From positions 62,001-126,000 of the forward strand of contig NZ_BSDI01000002.1 in the NCBI RefSeq assembly GCF_027923225.1: a stretch of 64,000 nucleotides of DNA. Reading direction: 5' to 3'. The translations under genes and the position numbers were made by a program. The stretch's first letter is position 1. Each line of letters begins with the position of its first letter. The DNA is from Phytohabitans aurantiacus. Its GTDB lineage: Bacteria > Actinomycetota > Actinomycetes > Mycobacteriales > Micromonosporaceae. Shown here piece after piece: positions 59,857 through 64,000 of the stretch. Below the pieces are notes generated by a model. That model made no database searches. It had not been told where the DNA came from and saw nothing but the letters and a program-made list of their open reading frames with translations.

Positions 59857-61887
59857 CTAGCCGCCGACGTGGATCGCGGGCCGCCGCGCGGGGTCCGGTT
59901 CGTGCCGGCGGATGATCTCTCGTACCACCGGTGCGGTGTCCCCGCGTCCCAACAGCAGGTAGCGCAGCAGGTGCAGCAGGGGAGAGCCTTCGGCCCACGC
60001 GAAGTAGCAGCGCGGCCGGACCCCGGTGGCGTCCCGCAGGGCGAGCAGGATCGCCGCGATCGCGTTCGGCGCGGCAGGGCTGCCCACCCGCAGCACCCGG
60101 TGGCCGGCCACCTCCACGCCCTGGACCCGCAGCACGTCGCTGAACGCCGAGGGGTCGACCACCTCGACCTCCAGAAAGAGCACGTCGGCGCGGCCCGGCA
60201 CCGGGTTGGTGCCGCGCTGCTCGATCTCCTTGGCCGTGTATTCGGCGGCGTCGCCGTCCTGCCGCCGGTTGGCGATGATGTTCAGGGCGCCGTCGTGGGC
60301 GATCGAGTCGGTGACGAACTGCCGGGCCGCCTGGTCGAACTCGATCCGGTCCGCGCGCAGTTCGGTGGTGCGGGAGACCCGGGAGATCAGCGAGACCGTG
60401 ATGATGCCGGCGATGAACATCGCGGAGATCGCGATACCGTCCGGCTTTTCGATGATGTTCTCCACCAGCGCGTATGCCATGACGAGCGTGACCACCGTGA
60501 ACCCGACGGTGGCGCGGTGTTGCCGGCGGCGGGCGACGGAGATGGTGACCGCGACGGCGGCCGAGACCATCATGGCCAGGATCCCGGTCGCGTAGGCGCC
60601 GGCCTGTGCGTTGACGTCCGCGCCGAACGCGATCGTGATGGCGATGCTGATCGCTGTGTACACCAGCACGACGGGCCGCACCGCGCGTCCCCACTCGGGC
60701 GCCATGCCGTAGCTCGGCAGGTACCGGGGCACGATGTTGATCAGGCCGGCCATCGCGGACGCGCCGGCGAACCACAGGATCAGGACGCTGCTGAGGTCGT
60801 AGGCGGTGCCGAACGCCTCGCCCAGGTACTCGTGGGCCAGGTAGGCCAGGGCCCGGCCGTTGGCCTCGCCGCCGTCGCGGATCGCCTCTTCCGGGATCAG
60901 CACCGTGGTGACGAAGCTGGTGGTGATGAGGTACCCGCTCATGATCAACGCGGCGGTGGTGAGCAGCTTGCGGGTGTTGCGGATCCGCGAACGCATCCGC
61001 TGCTGGGCGTCCTCTCCCTGCGCGGCGACCAGCGGCATCATGCTCACCCCGGTCTCGAACCCGGACAGTCCCAGCACCAGGAGCGGGAACGCGGTGAACG
61101 CCGGGCCGATCACGCCGCCGAAGCCCTCCCGTCCGGTGGTCACCGCGTCCCACCAGGTCGACACCGCACCAGCGGTGCCGAACACCTCGACCAGCCCGAC
61201 CACGACGATGACCAGGTTGAGCCCGAGGAACGCCACGACCAGTGGGATCGCCACGCCGACGGCCTCGCTGAATCCCATCAGGAACACCGCACCGAGGATC
61301 AGCAGCAGCACGACGGTGATGACCACGGCCTGGCCATGAAAGGCGCCCGGGGTGAGGGGGTTCTCGATCAGGTGCACGCTGGCGTCCGCGGCGGACAGGG
61401 TGATCGTGATGATCCACGAGGTGGCGACGAAACCGAGCAGTACCAGCACGAAGAGCTTGCCGCGCCAGAAGGGCAGCAGGTGCTCCAGCATCGCCACCGA
61501 CCCCTGGCCGTGCGGGCTCTCTTTCGCCACCCGCCGGTACATCGGCAGCATCCCCAACAGGGTCAGGGCCACGATCAGCAGCGTCGCCAGCGGCGACAGC
61601 GCCCCGGCGGCCAGGATCGCGATACTCGGCAGATACGACAGGGTGGAGAAGTAGTCCACGCCGGTCAGGCACATGACCTTCCACCACGAGTGTGGCTTGG
61701 CGTGGCTCTCCTCGGCTTCCGGGCCAACCGGCTGTACCCGGTGGGCCAGCAGCCATCGAGACAGCGGGCCGCCCGGCGGCGGGGGAGCCACCGGGCTGTC
61801 GACGGATGCGGGGAGCAGTGGATCCGGCTCCACAGCGGACTCGGCCGCAGGCTCTGCGCTCACGTTCTCCCCATCGAAGGTCGGCAC
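59857..61887 (-). CDS. APC-superfamily permease with C-terminal cytosolic domain
   Basis: 676 residues from GTG 61887 (GTG 61890 equally possible; GAGG upstream). After a Pro-rich cytosolic head, about twelve hydrophobic segments start at SWWKVMCLTGVDYFSTLSYLPSIAILAAGALSP, a pattern of APC-type transporters. A soluble C-terminal domain of about 170 residues follows (RQFVTDSIAHDGALNIIANR, DVLFLEVEVVDPSAFSD). The build, 12 spans plus a C-terminal domain, recalls KUP/KimA-like K+ importers, although common annotation would be amino acid permease. Its position next to kdp and nhaA supports, but does not prove, a cation role. Confidence 0.75.
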   Translation of the reverse strand: MPTFDGENVSAEPAAESAVEPDPLLPASVDSPVAPPPPGGPLSRWLLAHRVQPVGPEAEESHAKPHSWWKVMCLTGVDYFSTLSYLPSIAILAAGALSPLATLLIVALTLLGMLPMYRRVAKESPHGQGSVAMLEHLLPFWRGKLFVLVLLGFVATSWIITITLSAADASVHLIENPLTPGAFHGQAVVITVVLLLILGAVFLMGFSEAVGVAIPLVVAFLGLNLVIVVVGLVEVFGTAGAVSTWWDAVTTGREGFGGVIGPAFTAFPLLVLGLSGFETGVSMMPLVAAQGEDAQQRMRSRIRNTRKLLTTAALIMSGYLITTSFVTTVLIPEEAIRDGGEANGRALAYLAHEYLGEAFGTAYDLSSVLILWFAGASAMAGLINIVPRYLPSYGMAPEWGRAVRPVVLVYTAISIAITIAFGADVNAQAGAYATGILAMMVSAAVAVTISVARRRQHRATVGFTVVTLVMAYALVENIIEKPDGIAISAMFIAGIITVSLISRVSRTTELRADRIEFDQAARQFVTDSIAHDGALNIIANRRQDGDAAEYTAKEIEQRGTNPVPGRADVLFLEVEVVDPSAFSDVLRVQGVEVAGHRVLRVGSPAAPNAIAAILLALRDATGVRPRCYFAWAEGSPLLHLLRYLLLGRGDTAPVVREIIRRHEPDPARRPAIHVGG

Positions 61888-61944
61888 CACGACCTCACAT
61901 CATGCCCGCCCCGGGCCAGCCCTGACGCCGCCACCGTCGACGTC

Positions 61945-62005
61945 TGGTGCCATCCTGAGCCAAGTTGGGTTGCAGTGATGCCAAAATGGTGCCATCATGG
62001 CGTCA
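61945..62005. promoter_or_regulatory. Phased operator boxes for the RHH regulator
   Basis: Three related octamers, TGATGCCA (61976-61983), TGGTGCCA (61987-61994) and TGGCGTCA (61998-62005), follow one another with exactly 11-nt period and run into the ATG at 62005. A fourth, TGGTGCCA at 61945-61952, lies 31 nt upstream. Tandem short boxes spaced by one helical turn are the usual target of ribbon-helix-helix repressors, and such a protein is encoded immediately downstream. Confidence 0.75.
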
Positions 62006-62526
62006 TGGATTTGAGGCCGTACATCGAGCAGATGCGCAACGAGTTCGCGGTGGCCGCCGAAGGGGTCGACGCTGACGGCCGGGCGCTGGCCGAGCGTCTG
62101 TTCGCGCAGATGGAGGCGGCGACCCGGCTCACGCTGCTCGACGCGCTTTCCGAGGCGGCTGACGAGATCACCCGTGAACTCGCGCCGGGGTCGGTGCACG
62201 TGCGGCTGCGTGGGCGCGAGCCCGCGTTCGTGGTGACGCTCCCCGATCCCTCGGCCGACGACGAGCGGCCGGTCGCTGGTCCAGCCGCGGCGCCACCGGT
62301 GCTGGCACCGGACGGTGACGAGGGTGGCACGTCGCGCATCAACCTCCGCCTTCCCGACCACCTGAAGGCCACCATCGAGCAGGCCGCCGGCCGGGCCGGG
62401 CTGTCGGTCAACGCCTGGCTCGTACGAGCCGCCGCCAGCGCTGTCGAGGCCAGCGATCCGCAGCAACGTCCGGCGAGGCACGCCCAGCCGAGCTCCGGCC
62501 AAAGCTTCACCGGTTGGGCCCGCTAA
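62005..62526 (+). CDS. RHH (HicB/Arc-like) DNA-binding regulator
   Basis: 173 residues from ATG 62005. Residues 1-75 form an alpha-helical domain (MDLRPYIEQMRNEFAVAAEG, LDALSEAADEITRELAPGSVHVRLRG). Residues 110-150 are a ribbon-helix-helix unit: RINLRLPDHLKATIEQAAGRAG then SVNAWLVRAA. It resembles proteins called HicB-family antitoxins that accompany DUF4097 genes, but no HicA toxin is next to it. It probably represses its own operon through the boxes overlapping its start. Confidence 0.8.
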   Translation: MDLRPYIEQMRNEFAVAAEGVDADGRALAERLFAQMEAATRLTLLDALSEAADEITRELAPGSVHVRLRGREPAFVVTLPDPSADDERPVAGPAAAPPVLAPDGDEGGTSRINLRLPDHLKATIEQAAGRAGLSVNAWLVRAAASAVEASDPQQRPARHAQPSSGQSFTGWAR

Positions 62527-62589
62527 CCGCTTTCCTTCCACCCGCTGACCAGCGGCAACAGCCCGTTGGGCACATTCCGGGAGACCACC

Positions 62590-63435
62590 ATGCCTGTTTT
62601 CGCCACACCGGAACCGATTTCCATCCACATCGACCTGCCCGTCGGCGACGCCTGGATCGCCGCCACCGACCGCGCCGACACCGTGGTGCAGGTACGGCCA
62701 CGTAACGCGTCGAGCAAGGCTGACGTGAGCGCCGCGGAGCAGACCACCGTCGACTACGCCGGCGGCCAGCTGACGATCAGGGCGCCGAAGACCTGGCGGC
62801 GGTACGCCTTCGGTGGAGGCCCGTCCGTCGACGTACTCGTCGAGGTGCCGAGCGGGTCGAGCGTGCACGCCGAGGCGTCGTGGGCGACGTTCCGCTGCGA
62901 GGGACGGCTCGGCGAGTGCCGATTCAAGACCGGCGGCGGCGTCCGGGTCGACCAGACCGAGGCGTTGGACGTCGACTGCAGCCATGGCGAGGTCGTGGTC
63001 GACCGGGTCACCGGCGCAACCAAGGTGACGGCGTCGTCCGGCAAGGTACGCCTCGGCGAGGTCGACGGGACCATCGAGATCAAGAACTCGTCCGGCGACT
63101 GCTGGATCGGGCAGAGCGGCGGAGACGTACAGGTCAAGACCGCCTACGGCGACATCACCGTCGACCGGGCGTTGGCATCCGTCACGGCACGCAGCAACCA
63201 CGGCAGCGTCCGGATCGGCGAGATCGCCCGCGGTTCGGTCGACGTGCAGACCTCCTACGGCGGCGTCGAGGTCGGGGTTCGCCGCGGTACCGCCGCCTGG
63301 CTCGACCTCAACTCCCGCAAGGGCAGGGTGCACAACGCGCTCGACGCCACCGACGGGCCGGCGCGGCACGACGAAACCGTCGAGGTCCGCGCGAGCACCA
63401 ACTGGGGCAACATCACGATCCGCCGCGCCGCCTGA
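62590..63435 (+). CDS. DUF4097 beta-repeat protein
   Basis: 281 residues from ATG 62590 (GGGAGACCACC upstream). The protein is made of short repeated strands, for example GEVVVDRVTGATKVTASSG, GKVRLGEVDGTIEIKNSSG, GDVQVKTAYGDITVDRA, GSVRIGEIARGSVDVQTSYG, the pattern of the DUF4097 beta-helix-like family. No signal peptide or membrane segment is visible. Function is unknown; it lies between the RHH regulator and a drug-type ABC ATPase, suggesting a joint role in envelope or drug response. Confidence 0.85.
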   Translation: MPVFATPEPISIHIDLPVGDAWIAATDRADTVVQVRPRNASSKADVSAAEQTTVDYAGGQLTIRAPKTWRRYAFGGGPSVDVLVEVPSGSSVHAEASWATFRCEGRLGECRFKTGGGVRVDQTEALDVDCSHGEVVVDRVTGATKVTASSGKVRLGEVDGTIEIKNSSGDCWIGQSGGDVQVKTAYGDITVDRALASVTARSNHGSVRIGEIARGSVDVQTSYGGVEVGVRRGTAAWLDLNSRKGRVHNALDATDGPARHDETVEVRASTNWGNITIRRAA

Positions 63436-63450
63436 GGAAACGAGGAGACC

Positions 63451-64000
<550 letters not shown>

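Noticed and set aside
62005..62526. A HicAB toxin-antitoxin system
   Set aside because: The protein resembles HicB-type RHH regulators, but no HicA-like small basic toxin is encoded on either side; the neighbours are a DUF4097 protein and an ABC ATPase.

Overview
The window is high-GC actinobacterial DNA (roughly 70% GC by eye). GTG and TTG starts are common, many adjacent genes overlap by 4 nt (ATGA or GTGA), and several mRNAs look leaderless. The gene content fits a soil, plant-polymer-degrading filamentous actinomycete: CBM2 glycoside hydrolases, an ECF sigma factor with a coupled membrane partner, many one-component regulators and a full kdp set. The lineage cannot be fixed from the sequence alone; a Micromonosporaceae-like organism is my guess. 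I see no rRNA, tRNA, CRISPR array, IS element or phage gene.

Region 1 (1-5.9 kb): the end of a DUF3592-like protein, an AraC-type regulator, a secreted tripeptidyl-aminopeptidase-like hydrolase, a minus-strand ECF sigma factor/membrane protein/small membrane protein unit, and an SDR oxidoreductase behind a near-perfect palindrome.

Region 2 (5.9-15.1 kb): a tightly overlapping minus-strand operon (AceE-like TPP enzyme, RidA-like protein, MFS transporter, alpha/beta-hydrolase fold protein, Asp/Glu racemase fold protein) diverges from a LysR gene. The last-named hydrolase and racemase homologues and the RidA homologue each lack a canonical catalytic residue, so this is an unusual and probably undescribed pathway. 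Next come an ArsR + SRPBCC-VOC pair with a clear operator, a small Cys-rich protein, and an Lrp regulator divergent from an intact Asp/Glu racemase.

Region 3 (15.1-21.6 kb): a translationally coupled pair of ABC exporter half-transporters bracketed by copies of a short dispersed repeat, then a two-headed Lrp-type regulator divergent from an EmrB/QacA-type MFS pump. A third, divergent copy of the repeat lies upstream of kdp.

Region 4 (21.6-36.3 kb): hexaric-acid catabolism. A LysR regulator sits between a minus-strand unit (Tat-exported mannonate-dehydratase-like protein and a tandem esterase) and a plus-strand operon. That operon encodes KdgD, 2,5-dioxovalerate dehydrogenase, glucarate dehydratase, the TctCBA transporter, talarate/galactarate dehydratase, a Usp protein and a secreted metallo-beta-lactamase-fold protein. 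Together these would import glucarate and galactarate and convert them to 2-oxoglutarate.

Region 5 (36.3-49.9 kb): hemicellulose use. It holds a secreted GH74 xyloglucanase with CBM2, a CBM2-GH5 enzyme, a ROK repressor, an Opp-type oligosaccharide ABC transporter (with a permease-ATPase fusion) and a GH2 beta-mannosidase. A shared promoter motif ties GH5, the transporter and the mannosidase into one probable ROK regulon.

Region 6 (49.9-64 kb): ion homeostasis. A 27-residue membrane peptide, kdpF, kdpA, kdpB, kdpC, kdpD and kdpE run together, followed by nhaA and a convergent APC-superfamily permease. Last comes an RHH (HicB-like) regulator with a phased operator array, a DUF4097 protein and a DrrA-like ABC ATPase cut by the window edge.
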